Position numbers and translations under genes: made by a program
Shown: in pieces, positions 32,531 through 39,797 of the stretch
Numbering within the stretch: the first letter of the stretch is position 1
Layout: the number at the start of each line of letters is the position of its first letter
The notes under the pieces: model-generated
Told to the model about the DNA's origin: nothing
Seen by the model: the letters and a program-made list of their open reading frames with translations, nothing else
Databases searched by the model: none
Source: Stenotrophomonas acidaminiphila
GTDB lineage: Bacteria; Pseudomonadota; Gammaproteobacteria; Xanthomonadales; Xanthomonadaceae
Length of the DNA stretch: 45,544 bases
NCBI RefSeq assembly: GCF_001431595.1
Contig: NZ_LDJO01000040.1
Coordinates: 1-45,544 of the forward strand
Reading direction: 5' to 3'

Positions 32531-33346
32531 TCAGTGGGGTACGCCGACGATGACGCTGGATGCCTTGAACAGGACCGTGACCACGATTCCCGGTTCCAGC
32601 GCCAGCGCCCGCGCGCTTTCCCGGGTGATGATCGCCACCATGCTGCAGCCATCGCCCACGTCCACGACGACTTCGTCGTTGACCGCGCCCTGGCTGATGC
32701 GGCCGACCGTGCCGCTGAAACGGTTGCGCGCCGAATAGCGGGCGCCCTCCACGTCGCGGGCGACGATCACCGACGACGCGTCGACCAGCGCGAAGGCCGG
32801 TGTCCCCACCTCCAGCCCGAGGCTGTGCACGCTGTCGCGGGTGATGGTGGCCACGATCCGCAGTCCCGGGGTCACTTCCAGCAGGACCTCGTCGTTGACC
32901 GCACCGGCCACGATGCCGCGGACATGCCCGTGGAACTGGTTGCGCGCACTGGTGACCATTCCGATCCTCCGTATCAGGGCCAAATCGTCGCCCAGCCCCG
33001 GCAGGGACTGGAGGGAATGCAGGAAGCGCCGGTGCTCGCGTTCGAGCTGCTCGAAGTGGCGGATCAGCTGGCGGCCGCGCTCGGTGAGCCGGGCGCCACC
33101 GCCCCCACGTCCGCCCACGGTACGCGCGACCAGTGGTTCGCCGGCGGCGGTGTTCATCGCGTCCACCGCGTCCCACGCGTTCTTGTAGGTCATGCCCATG
33201 CGTCTGGCGGCCTGGCTGATCGAGCCGCAGGCATCGATCAGGCCCAGCAGAGCGAAGCGGCCGCGGCCGCCCAGGCTTTTCCCTTCAACGCTCAGCCACA
33301 GGTGGCCGTGCGGCTCGACAGCGGCATGCAGGGGAGAATCGGCCAT
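32531..33346 (-). CDS. modE: Molybdate-responsive transcriptional regulator ModE
   Basis: A 271-aa regulator with an N-terminal winged helix (residues about 15-110, SISQAARRMGMTYKNAWDAVDAMN, then VGGRGGGGARLTERG). Two Mop molybdate-binding domains follow, each with the family motif: SARNQFHGHV at 133-142 and SARNRFSGTV at 205-214, both followed by GAVNDEV. This is the full E. coli ModE architecture. Molybdate-bound ModE binds TATAT-type dyads. The gene is divergent from the TonB-dependent transport operon, and the 190-bp intergenic region holds a matching dyad. Confidence 0.96.
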   Translation of the reverse strand: MADSPLHAAVEPHGHLWLSVEGKSLGGRGRFALLGLIDACGSISQAARRMGMTYKNAWDAVDAMNTAAGEPLVARTVGGRGGGGARLTERGRQLIRHFEQLEREHRRFLHSLQSLPGLGDDLALIRRIGMVTSARNQFHGHVRGIVAGAVNDEVLLEVTPGLRIVATITRDSVHSLGLEVGTPAFALVDASSVIVARDVEGARYSARNRFSGTVGRISQGAVNDEVVVDVGDGCSMVAIITRESARALALEPGIVVTVLFKASSVIVGVPH

Positions 33347-33413
33347 GTCGCGGTTGCTCGTCCATCACGCTGCGGGAGCGTGCAGTGTACGGCGGCAGCT
33401 ACATCGGCCGTGC

Positions 33414-33427
33414 TTGACCTTCGTCAA
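33414..33427. promoter_or_regulatory. Perfect DNR/NNR-type Crp-Fnr box
   Basis: TTGAC-CTTC-GTCAA is an exact palindrome of the type bound by DNR/NNR (nitric-oxide or oxygen responsive Crp-Fnr regulators). It lies 74 bp upstream of the modE ATG and 116 bp upstream of the TonB receptor ATG. It would tie either gene to denitrifying or anaerobic growth. Which promoter it serves cannot be told. Confidence 0.7.
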
Positions 33428-33493
33428 GGACGGCCAAGGCGCGCGGGGCAAGAATCGATGACCGGGTCGACCGTGGGAATTGGTTGTACCCAC

Positions 33494-33517
33494 CGCTATA
33501 TCATTCTGGATATAACG
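33494..33517. promoter_or_regulatory. ModE operator upstream of the TonB/Mol operon
   Basis: CGCTATAT-N8-ATATAACG is a 24-bp imperfect dyad with the same 8-8-8 layout as the E. coli modA operator (CGTTATAT-N8-ACATAACG). It ends 19 bp before the receptor ATG, so it probably overlaps the promoter or start site, a repressor position. modE is encoded 147 bp away on the other strand. Confidence 0.85.
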
Positions 33518-33536
33518 GAATCCGAGGACCGCCAAG

Positions 33537-35522
33537 ATGCGTACCCGCCGTTTCGTTCTGCCACTGTCCGCGCTGTTCCTGCCGTTGTCGACCTTCGCCG
33601 CCAACGCCCCGTCTTCCGCCCCGGTGTTCACCCTGGGCAGCGTCGATGTCCATGCCCGCCGCGGCAGCTCGGCCACCGTCGCCGAGCGCACCCTGGATGC
33701 CGTACGCATCCAGCAGCTGGACCGCGACACGGTCGGCGAGGCAGTCGCCGTACTGCCCGGTGCGAGCCTGTCGCGCAATTCGCGCAACGAGGACATGCTC
33801 TACCTGCGCGGCTTCGACCCGCGGCAGGTGCCGGTCTTCCTTGACGGCGTCCCGCTGTACGTCCCGTACGACGGCTACGTGGACTTCGGCCGCTTCACCA
33901 CCTTCGACCTCGCGCAGATCCAGGTCGCCAGCGGCGGCGCCTCGCTGCTGTACGGGCCGAACATCCTCGGTGGCGCGATCAACCTGGTCAGCCGCCGCCC
34001 CGAGCGCCCGTTCGAGGGCAACCTGCGACTGGGCATCGCCGATGGCGGCGAGCGCAAGGCCGCGCTGAACCTAGGCGGCCGCCGGGGCGACTGGTACTAC
34101 CAGCTCGGCTGGTCGCAGCTGAAGGCGGACGCGTTCCCGCTGCCCGATGGTTTCCGCGACTACAAGAGCGTGCCCACCGATACCGGCGACGATCGCCGCA
34201 ACGCCGATCGCGACGACCAACGGCTGTCGTTCAAGCTCGGCTACACCCCGCGCGAGGGCGACGAGTACGCCCTGGGCTACGCCCGCCAGGACGGGGAGAA
34301 GGGCAATCCGGTCTATACCGGCAGCGCGCGCGGCGGCATCCGCTACTGGCGCTGGCCGTGGTGGGACAAGGACAGCCTGTACTTCGTCGGCAACACCCGG
34401 CTGGGCCGGCACGCCACGCTGCGCACCCGCGTGTACCGCGACACCTACGGCAACGGCCTGGAGGCCTATACCGACGGCAGCTACGCAACCGGGCTGGACA
34501 ACGGCAGCTTCCCCAGCGTCTACGACGACCGCACCGTCGGCGGCTCGGTGACCCTGGCCGGCACCGCGCTGGAGCGCCACGAACTGCAGCTGGCCATCCA
34601 CTACAAGGACGACCGGCACAGCGACCGCAACCGCAACGCGCCGACCAAGGACTACCGCGACGTCACCACCTCGGTCGCGGTGGAGGACCGCTTCGCCCTG
34701 ACCGCTGCCTCGCACCTGCGCTTCGGCCTCGGCCACGACCGCCGCGAGGCCAGGCGCGTCTACTACTGGCCCACCGGCAGCGCCGACGCCACCAACGCCG
34801 TGCTCGAATACGTGCAGCAGCTGGCACCGGACCGGCAGTGGTACGCGAGCGCCGCGCGCCGCACCCGCTTCCCGACCATCAAGGACCGCTATTCGGCGCG
34901 CATGGGCGCGGCACTGCCCAACCCGGACCTCGCGCCGGAACATGCCACCCATCTCGAACTCGGCCTGCGCGGCCGCTGGTGGGAGGGCGCGCAGGTACAG
35001 GCTGCGGTATTCCACAGCCTGATCGACGACCTGATCCAGAACGAGGTGGTCGCCTCCACGGCCTGCGGCGGCAGCACCTGCAACCGTGCGCAGAACATCG
35101 GCCGCGCCCGTCACCTCGGCGTCGAACTGGGCCTGCAACAGCAGCTGGCCGGGGACTGGGAGCTGCAGGGCAGCTACGCCTGGCTGCGCCGCACCAATCT
35201 GGAGAACCGCAACGTGGCCCTGCTGGACAGCCCGCGCCAGCGCCTGTTCCTGGTGCTGGGCTGGGCCGCGCTGCCGCAGCTGCGCCTGCAGGCCACGCTG
35301 GAGGCCGAGCAGGGCCGCCGGGTCAGCTACGCCAATGCCGCCGCCCCGGTGCGCGAGCTGCCAGGCTTCGCCACGGTGGGCGTGAAGGCGAGCTGGATGC
35401 CGCGCGACGGACTGGGCCTGGACCTGGGCGTCCGCAACGTCGGCGACAAGTGGTATGAACTGGCCGACGGCTACCCGATGCCGGGCCGTACCTGGTTCGT
35501 CAACGTCAACAGGAGATTCTGA
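33537..35522 (+). CDS. TonB-dependent receptor, predicted molybdate/tungstate (or Mo-chelate) uptake
   Basis: A 661-aa outer-membrane receptor. The signal peptide is MRTRRFVLPLSALFLPLSTFAANA; the plug domain (about residues 45-160) contains AVLPGASLSRNSRNEDMLYLRGFDPRQVPVFLDGVPLYVPYDGYVD and VASGGASLLYGPNILGGAINL. The barrel ends in the terminal Phe (FVNVNRRF). A Cys pair (CGGSTC, encoded near 35063) lies in a barrel loop. It heads an operon with DUF2478 and a type II ABC importer, behind a ModE-like operator, so molybdate, tungstate or a metallophore complex is the predicted ligand. GAGGACC precedes ATG 33537. Receptor family is certain; substrate is inferred from context. Confidence 0.9.
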   Translation: MRTRRFVLPLSALFLPLSTFAANAPSSAPVFTLGSVDVHARRGSSATVAERTLDAVRIQQLDRDTVGEAVAVLPGASLSRNSRNEDMLYLRGFDPRQVPVFLDGVPLYVPYDGYVDFGRFTTFDLAQIQVASGGASLLYGPNILGGAINLVSRRPERPFEGNLRLGIADGGERKAALNLGGRRGDWYYQLGWSQLKADAFPLPDGFRDYKSVPTDTGDDRRNADRDDQRLSFKLGYTPREGDEYALGYARQDGEKGNPVYTGSARGGIRYWRWPWWDKDSLYFVGNTRLGRHATLRTRVYRDTYGNGLEAYTDGSYATGLDNGSFPSVYDDRTVGGSVTLAGTALERHELQLAIHYKDDRHSDRNRNAPTKDYRDVTTSVAVEDRFALTAASHLRFGLGHDRREARRVYYWPTGSADATNAVLEYVQQLAPDRQWYASAARRTRFPTIKDRYSARMGAALPNPDLAPEHATHLELGLRGRWWEGAQVQAAVFHSLIDDLIQNEVVASTACGGSTCNRAQNIGRARHLGVELGLQQQLAGDWELQGSYAWLRRTNLENRNVALLDSPRQRLFLVLGWAALPQLRLQATLEAEQGRRVSYANAAAPVRELPGFATVGVKASWMPRDGLGLDLGVRNVGDKWYELADGYPMPGRTWFVNVNRRF

Positions 35523-35524
35523 GC

Positions 35525-36070
35525 ATGGCCGAGCTCATTCCCGTACGCATTGCCGCGCTGGTCCACGATGCCGGCGACGGCCCGGACCCGGACGCGGTGC
35601 TGGCAGCCTTTGCGACGCGGCAACTGGCTGCCGGCCACCGCGTGCGCGGGCTGGTGGCGCTGCCACACGAGGCCGCGCCCAACGGCAAGCGCATGGTGCT
35701 GATGGACGTGGCCGACCGCACCGCCCGCTACCCGATCAGCCAGGCGCTGGGAGCGGCCGCCTGCGGCTGCAACCTGGACCCGCGCGGCATCGCCGATGCC
35801 AGCGAAGTGCTGCGGCGGGCCATGCGGGAACCGGCCGAACTGGCCATCGCCAACCGTTTCGGCACGCTGGAAGCGCAGGGACGGGGCATGGCCGACGAAC
35901 TGCTGGCATTGATGCTCGCCGGCATCCCGCTGCTCACCGTGGTGAACGCGCGCTACCTGGCCGCATGGCGTGATTTCACCGGTGGACAGGCACGCGAACT
36001 GCCTCCCCGCGACGACGCCCTGCAACGCTGGTGGGATGCATGCCGCACCACGCCGGCGCTGGCGGGATGA
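35525..36070 (+). CDS. DUF2478 family protein of molybdenum loci
   Basis: A 181-aa cytoplasmic protein with the DUF2478 pattern: IAALVHDAGDGPDPDAVLAAFA, MVLMDVADRTARYPISQALGAAACGCNLDPRGIADASEVL, then NRFGTLEAQGRGMADELLALMLAGIPLLTVV and YLAAWRDFTGG. The fold hints at a P-loop-like alpha/beta protein without a canonical Walker A. The family is found beside molybdenum genes; its function is unknown to me. It starts 2 bp after the receptor stop, and its stop overlaps the binding-protein ATG. Confidence 0.85.
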   Translation: MAELIPVRIAALVHDAGDGPDPDAVLAAFATRQLAAGHRVRGLVALPHEAAPNGKRMVLMDVADRTARYPISQALGAAACGCNLDPRGIADASEVLRRAMREPAELAIANRFGTLEAQGRGMADELLALMLAGIPLLTVVNARYLAAWRDFTGGQARELPPRDDALQRWWDACRTTPALAG

Positions 36071-37107
36071 AGCGCCGCGCGCTGTTGCAGGCGCTGGCTC
36101 TGGCGCCGCTGCTGGCGGCGGGCAACGGCCCGCTGCGCGCGATGCCGGCGCAGCGCGTGCTGCGCCTGGGGGAGCCCACGGGCGTACCCGGACGGGTGTT
36201 TGCCGCCGGCGCTCCGGCGGCCGTGCTGATCGCCGCGCTGGCGCCGGAACGGCTGTTGGGCTGGCCGATGCGGATGGCGCCCGAGGCGCTGGCGCTGCTG
36301 CCCGCGCCCCTGCGCACGCGTCCGGTGATTGGCCGGCTGGCGGGGCGCGGCAGCACGGTGAGCCTGGAGCGGCTGCTGGCGATGCAGCCGCAACTGGTGC
36401 TGGACGCCGGCGATTTCGATGCGAACCATCGCTCCTCCGCCGAACGGGTGTGGCGGCAGACCGGCATTCCCATTGAACTGGTGGCCGGCCGCCTGCCCGA
36501 CCACCCGGCCCAACTGCGCCACGTCGGCCGGCGGCTCGGCGTGACCGCACGCGGCGAAGCGCTCGCGCAGGCTGCCGAGGCGCAGTTGGCGCTGGTCCAC
36601 GAGGTACTGGCCACGCGCACCCCCGACGCCCGGCCGACGGTCTACTACGGCCGCGGCGGCGACGGCCTGGAGAGCGGGCTTGCCGGTTCGATCAATACCG
36701 AGGTCATCGAGTTCTGCGGCGGCCGCAACGTCGCCGCCGCCGTCGGCAGCGGCGGGCTGGCACGGGTATCGCTGGAACAACTGCTGGCGTGGGACCCGGA
36801 CGTGATCCTGACCCAGGATGCGGCATTCGCCGCCAGCGCATCGCAGGACCCGCGCTGGCGCAGCCTGCGCGCGGTACGCAGCGGACGCCTGCACTGCGCG
36901 CCGACCCTGCCGTTCGGCTGGCTGGACGGCCCGCCGGGCATCAACCGCCTGCCGGGGCTGGCATGGCTGCTGGCACGGCTGCACCCCGGCGCTACCCCGG
37001 CGCTGGCGCCGGCCGCGCTGCGGGCGCGCATCGACGCACTGCACCGTCTGCTGTGGGGCTCGCGCTTGCCGGCCGGCATCGCCGATGCGCTGGAGCATGG
37101 CCGGTGA
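36067..37107 (+). CDS. MolA/BtuF-family periplasmic binding protein
   Basis: A 346-aa class III (BtuF/FecB/MolA) binding protein. The N-terminus MKRRALLQALALAPLLAAG looks like a signal peptide and has twin arginines, so Tat export is possible. Two lobes follow: GRGSTVSLERLLAMQPQLVLDAGDFD in the first and YYGRGGDGLESGLAGSINTEVIEFCGGRNVA plus LEQLLAWDPDVILTQD in the second, the usual FecB-like tracts. The partners are a FecCD-like permease and FecE-like ATPase, as in the type II molybdate/tungstate importer MolBCA. Cobalamin or a metallophore is the main alternative; the ModE-type operator favours Mo or W. Confidence 0.88.
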   Translation: MKRRALLQALALAPLLAAGNGPLRAMPAQRVLRLGEPTGVPGRVFAAGAPAAVLIAALAPERLLGWPMRMAPEALALLPAPLRTRPVIGRLAGRGSTVSLERLLAMQPQLVLDAGDFDANHRSSAERVWRQTGIPIELVAGRLPDHPAQLRHVGRRLGVTARGEALAQAAEAQLALVHEVLATRTPDARPTVYYGRGGDGLESGLAGSINTEVIEFCGGRNVAAAVGSGGLARVSLEQLLAWDPDVILTQDAAFAASASQDPRWRSLRAVRSGRLHCAPTLPFGWLDGPPGINRLPGLAWLLARLHPGATPALAPAALRARIDALHRLLWGSRLPAGIADALEHGR

Positions 37108-38123
37108 GAGCCGGTGCTGTGCCGCGCTGGGCCTGGCACGCCGGTGGCTGGGGCCTGCTGCTGGCGATGCTGTTGCTGGCCTTCGCCGTCGGCCAGTTCC
37201 CGGTGCGGCCGACGATGCTGCTGCAGGCGCTGGCATCGCAGCTGTTCGGCATCGGCGAGCCGGTTCCGCCGACGGTGCATGCGGCGCTGTGGCACATCCG
37301 CCTGCCGCGGGTGCTGGCAGCGGTACTGATCGGCGCGGCGCTGTCGGCTGCGGGTGCCGCCTACCAGGCGATGTTCCGCAACCCGCTGGTATCACCGGAC
37401 ATCCTCGGCGTTTCCGCCGGTGCCGGGCTGGGCGCCTCGCTGGCGCTGTTCCTCGGCCTGCCGATGCTGCTGGTACAGGGTTTCGCCTTCGCCGGCGGGT
37501 TGGCGGCGGTGGCGCTGGTGTGCCTGGTCGCCGCCCTGGTGCGCCGCCACGAGCCGGTGCTGGTGCTGGTACTGGCCGGCGTGGCGGTATCGGCGTTGCT
37601 CGGTGCCGGCATCTCGCTGCTCAAGCTGCTGGCCGACCCGTACACGCAACTGCCGTCGATCACGTTCTGGCTGCTCGGCGGGTTGAACGCGGTGGTCGGC
37701 GACGACCTGCGCGTCAGCGCACCGTTGCTGCTGGCCGGCCTGCTGCCGCTGGTACTGCTGCGCTGGCGGGTGAACCTGCTGGCGCTGGGCGACGAGGAGG
37801 CCAGCGCGCTCGGCGTGGCGGTCGTTCCCTTGCGCTGGACGCTGATCGCGGCGGCGACGCTGTGCACCGCGGCAGCGGTGTCGCTGGCCGGCATCATCGG
37901 CTGGGTCGGGTTGGTGGTGCCGCACATCGCGCGCCTGCTGGTCGGCGCCGACTTTCGCCGGCAGCTGCCGGCGAGCCTGCTGCTGGGCGCCAGCTTCCTG
38001 CTGGCCGCCGACACCCTGGCGCGCACGCTGGCGCCGATCGAACTACCGCTGGGCATTCTCACCGCCTGCGTCGGCGTGCCGTGCTTCCTGTGGGTGCTGG
38101 CCCGCAGCGGAGGCCGCGCATGA
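37104..38123 (+). CDS. FecCD/BtuC-family ABC permease (MolB-like)
   Basis: A 339-aa inner-membrane permease with about ten helices, starting at GTG 37104, which overlaps the binding-protein stop (GTGA); no ATG is available. Family motifs: RLPRVLAAVLIGAALSAAGAAYQAMFRNPLVSPDILGVSAGAGLGA, GVAVSALLGAGISLL, WLLGGLNAVVGDDL, and the cytoplasmic coupling region GIIGWVGLVVPHIARLLVGADFRRQLPASLLLGASFLLAAD TLAR. It transports the substrate delivered by the preceding binding protein. Confidence 0.9.
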   Translation: MRAGAVPRWAWHAGGWGLLLAMLLLAFAVGQFPVRPTMLLQALASQLFGIGEPVPPTVHAALWHIRLPRVLAAVLIGAALSAAGAAYQAMFRNPLVSPDILGVSAGAGLGASLALFLGLPMLLVQGFAFAGGLAAVALVCLVAALVRRHEPVLVLVLAGVAVSALLGAGISLLKLLADPYTQLPSITFWLLGGLNAVVGDDLRVSAPLLLAGLLPLVLLRWRVNLLALGDEEASALGVAVVPLRWTLIAAATLCTAAAVSLAGIIGWVGLVVPHIARLLVGADFRRQLPASLLLGASFLLAADTLARTLAPIELPLGILTACVGVPCFLWVLARSGGRA

Positions 38124-38899
38124 ACGCCGCGACTCCGCTGCTGGAAGCGCGCGCGCTGGCCATCGGCCATGCCGGCGTCGCATTGGGTGCGCCGCTGGCG
38201 CTGTCGCTGCAGGCCGGTGAAGTGGTGTGCCTGCTCGGCCCCAACGGCTGCGGCAAGACCACGCTGTTCCGTACCCTGCTGGGCCTGCTGCCGGCGGTGG
38301 CCGGCGAGGTGCGGCTGCATGGCCGGCCATTGCGTGGCCATGACCGCGCGCAGCGCGCGCGCCTGCTCGGCTACGTGCCGCAGGCTGCGCCATTGCCGTT
38401 CGCCTGGCGCGTGCGCGAGCTGGTGGGGATGGGCCGCGCCGCGCACCTGGGCCTGCTGGCCGCACCGGGCCGCGCCGATGAAGAGATCGCCGACGCCTGC
38501 CTGCACGAACTGGGCATCGCCGCATTGTCCGCGCGCACGGTGGATACCCTCAGCGGCGGCGAACGGCAACTGGTGCTGGTCGCGAGGGCGCTGGCCCAGC
38601 AGGCGCGGGTGCTGGTGATGGACGAACCCACCGCCAGTCTCGACTTCGGCAACCAGCTGCGCATCCTCGACACCGTGCGCGCGCTGGCCGGACGCGGCAT
38701 CGGCGTGCTGCTGTCCACACACCAGCCGCAGCATGCACTGCAGGTGGCCGACCGCATCGCGTTGATGGCCGGTGGCAGCCTGCAGGCACTGGGCCCGGCG
38801 CCCGAAGTCGCCACGCCCGCCCGGCTGGCCACGCTGTATGGCGTGGACGCCGCGCGCATCGCCGCCTCCCTTCCCGCCACCGGAGCCATGCCGCGATGA
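38120..38899 (+). CDS. FecE/BtuD-family ABC ATPase (MolC-like)
   Basis: A 259-aa ATPase. Walker A GPNGCGKT is at residues 40-47, signature LSGGERQ at 144-150, Walker B VLVMDEP at 164-170, with the switch His in LLSTHQPQHAL. The YVPQ Q-loop is at about 85-88. It powers the FecCD-like permease encoded immediately upstream (ATGA overlap) and resembles H. influenzae MolC in family, not in any site that would prove substrate. Confidence 0.92.
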   Translation: MNAATPLLEARALAIGHAGVALGAPLALSLQAGEVVCLLGPNGCGKTTLFRTLLGLLPAVAGEVRLHGRPLRGHDRAQRARLLGYVPQAAPLPFAWRVRELVGMGRAAHLGLLAAPGRADEEIADACLHELGIAALSARTVDTLSGGERQLVLVARALAQQARVLVMDEPTASLDFGNQLRILDTVRALAGRGIGVLLSTHQPQHALQVADRIALMAGGSLQALGPAPEVATPARLATLYGVDAARIAASLPATGAMPR

Positions 38900-39693
38900 C
38901 CGCCCTGCCCCCGCCGATCGACCATGCCACCCGCTACCGCCAACACCTGCAGGCCTGCGGCTACGCGCCCAAACCGGCCAGCGCGTGGGATGCACGGGCG
39001 ACGCAACCGGGCTGGAAACGACGCCACGACGACTACAGCGACGCCTTCCTCGCGCGGCTGGACCTGGACGGCGTGGACAGCGTGCTCGACGTCGGCTGCG
39101 GCCCCGGCCTGCTCAGCCTGCCCATCGCCGCGCGGGTGCGGCAGGTGCATGCGCTGGACTACAGCCGCGGCATGCTCGATGGCCTGCACGCGGCGATCGC
39201 CCGCGCCGGCGTCGGCAACATCCAGCCGTGGCAGCTGTCCTGGGAGGACGACTGGAGCGCGGTGCCGCGCTGCGATGTCGCCATCGCCTCGCGCTCGTTG
39301 ATGGTGCCGGACCTGGCACAGGCGCTGGCGAAGCTGGACGCGCACGCGCGCCGGCGCGCCTGCATCACCTTCGCCACCGGCCCGCGCACCGGCGCCGGCG
39401 AGCTGGCCGCGTTGCTGCGCCGCACGTGGACGCCGATGCCGGACCATCGCTACCCGGTCAACCTGCTGCTGGACATGGGCCGCCTGCCGCGCGTGGATTA
39501 CCTCCCGGTGCCAGCGCCCGCTGCCGACAAGGACGTGGCGGACCTGCTGCAACAGGCCGAAGCGCTGTTCGGCGAACTCACCGCCACGGAGCGGCAATCG
39601 CTGTGCGACTGGCACGCGGCGTCCCCCGACAACCGGCTCGGGCCGGCTCCTACGTGCCGCTGGGCCTTCATCTGGTGGGAAACCGCCGGCTGA
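38896..39693 (+). CDS. SAM-dependent methyltransferase, last gene of the Mol operon
   Basis: A 265-aa class I methyltransferase. Motif I VLDVGCGPGLLSLPIAARV lies near residue 64, with HALDYSRGMLDGL as motif II and CDVAIASRSLMV near the catalytic region. The start overlaps the ATPase stop (ATGA), so it is co-translated with the transporter. Its substrate is unknown; methylating a metallophore or a small ligand is one idea. The C-terminal 20 or so codons run through a REP-like sequence (39625-39654), which may have altered the native end. Confidence 0.8.
   Translation: MTALPPPIDHATRYRQHLQACGYAPKPASAWDARATQPGWKRRHDDYSDAFLARLDLDGVDSVLDVGCGPGLLSLPIAARVRQVHALDYSRGMLDGLHAAIARAGVGNIQPWQLSWEDDWSAVPRCDVAIASRSLMVPDLAQALAKLDAHARRRACITFATGPRTGAGELAALLRRTWTPMPDHRYPVNLLLDMGRLPRVDYLPVPAPAADKDVADLLQQAEALFGELTATERQSLCDWHAASPDNRLGPAPTCRWAFIWWETAG
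39625..39654 (-). repeat. REP-like (GTAG-type) element inside the methyltransferase 3' end
   Basis: On the minus strand this reads GTAGGAG followed by CCGGC-CCGA-GCCGG and then TTGTCGGGG. A GTAG-like head with a short GC stem matches the layout of xanthomonad/Stenotrophomonas REP (SMAG-type) elements. It lies in the coding sequence about 40-70 bp before the stop codon. Only the layout supports this; other copies in the genome would confirm it. Confidence 0.45.
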
Positions 39694-39736
39694 GCACCGG
39701 CAACGTTGTCCCCGTCCCGCGCGGGGCGGATGGAAC

Positions 39737-39770
39737 GACAAGGGCCGCCCTGTGCGGAGCGGCCCTTGTC
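39737..39770. terminator. Terminator hairpin between the Mol operon and actP
   Basis: GACAAGGGCCGC - 10-nt loop - GCGGCCCTTGTC is a perfect 12-bp stem in the 104-bp gap between the convergent methyltransferase and actP genes. It is likely to stop transcription from both sides, although there is no long U-tract. Confidence 0.75.
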
Positions 39771-39797
39771 TGCACACACATCAGGAACGGGTGACCG

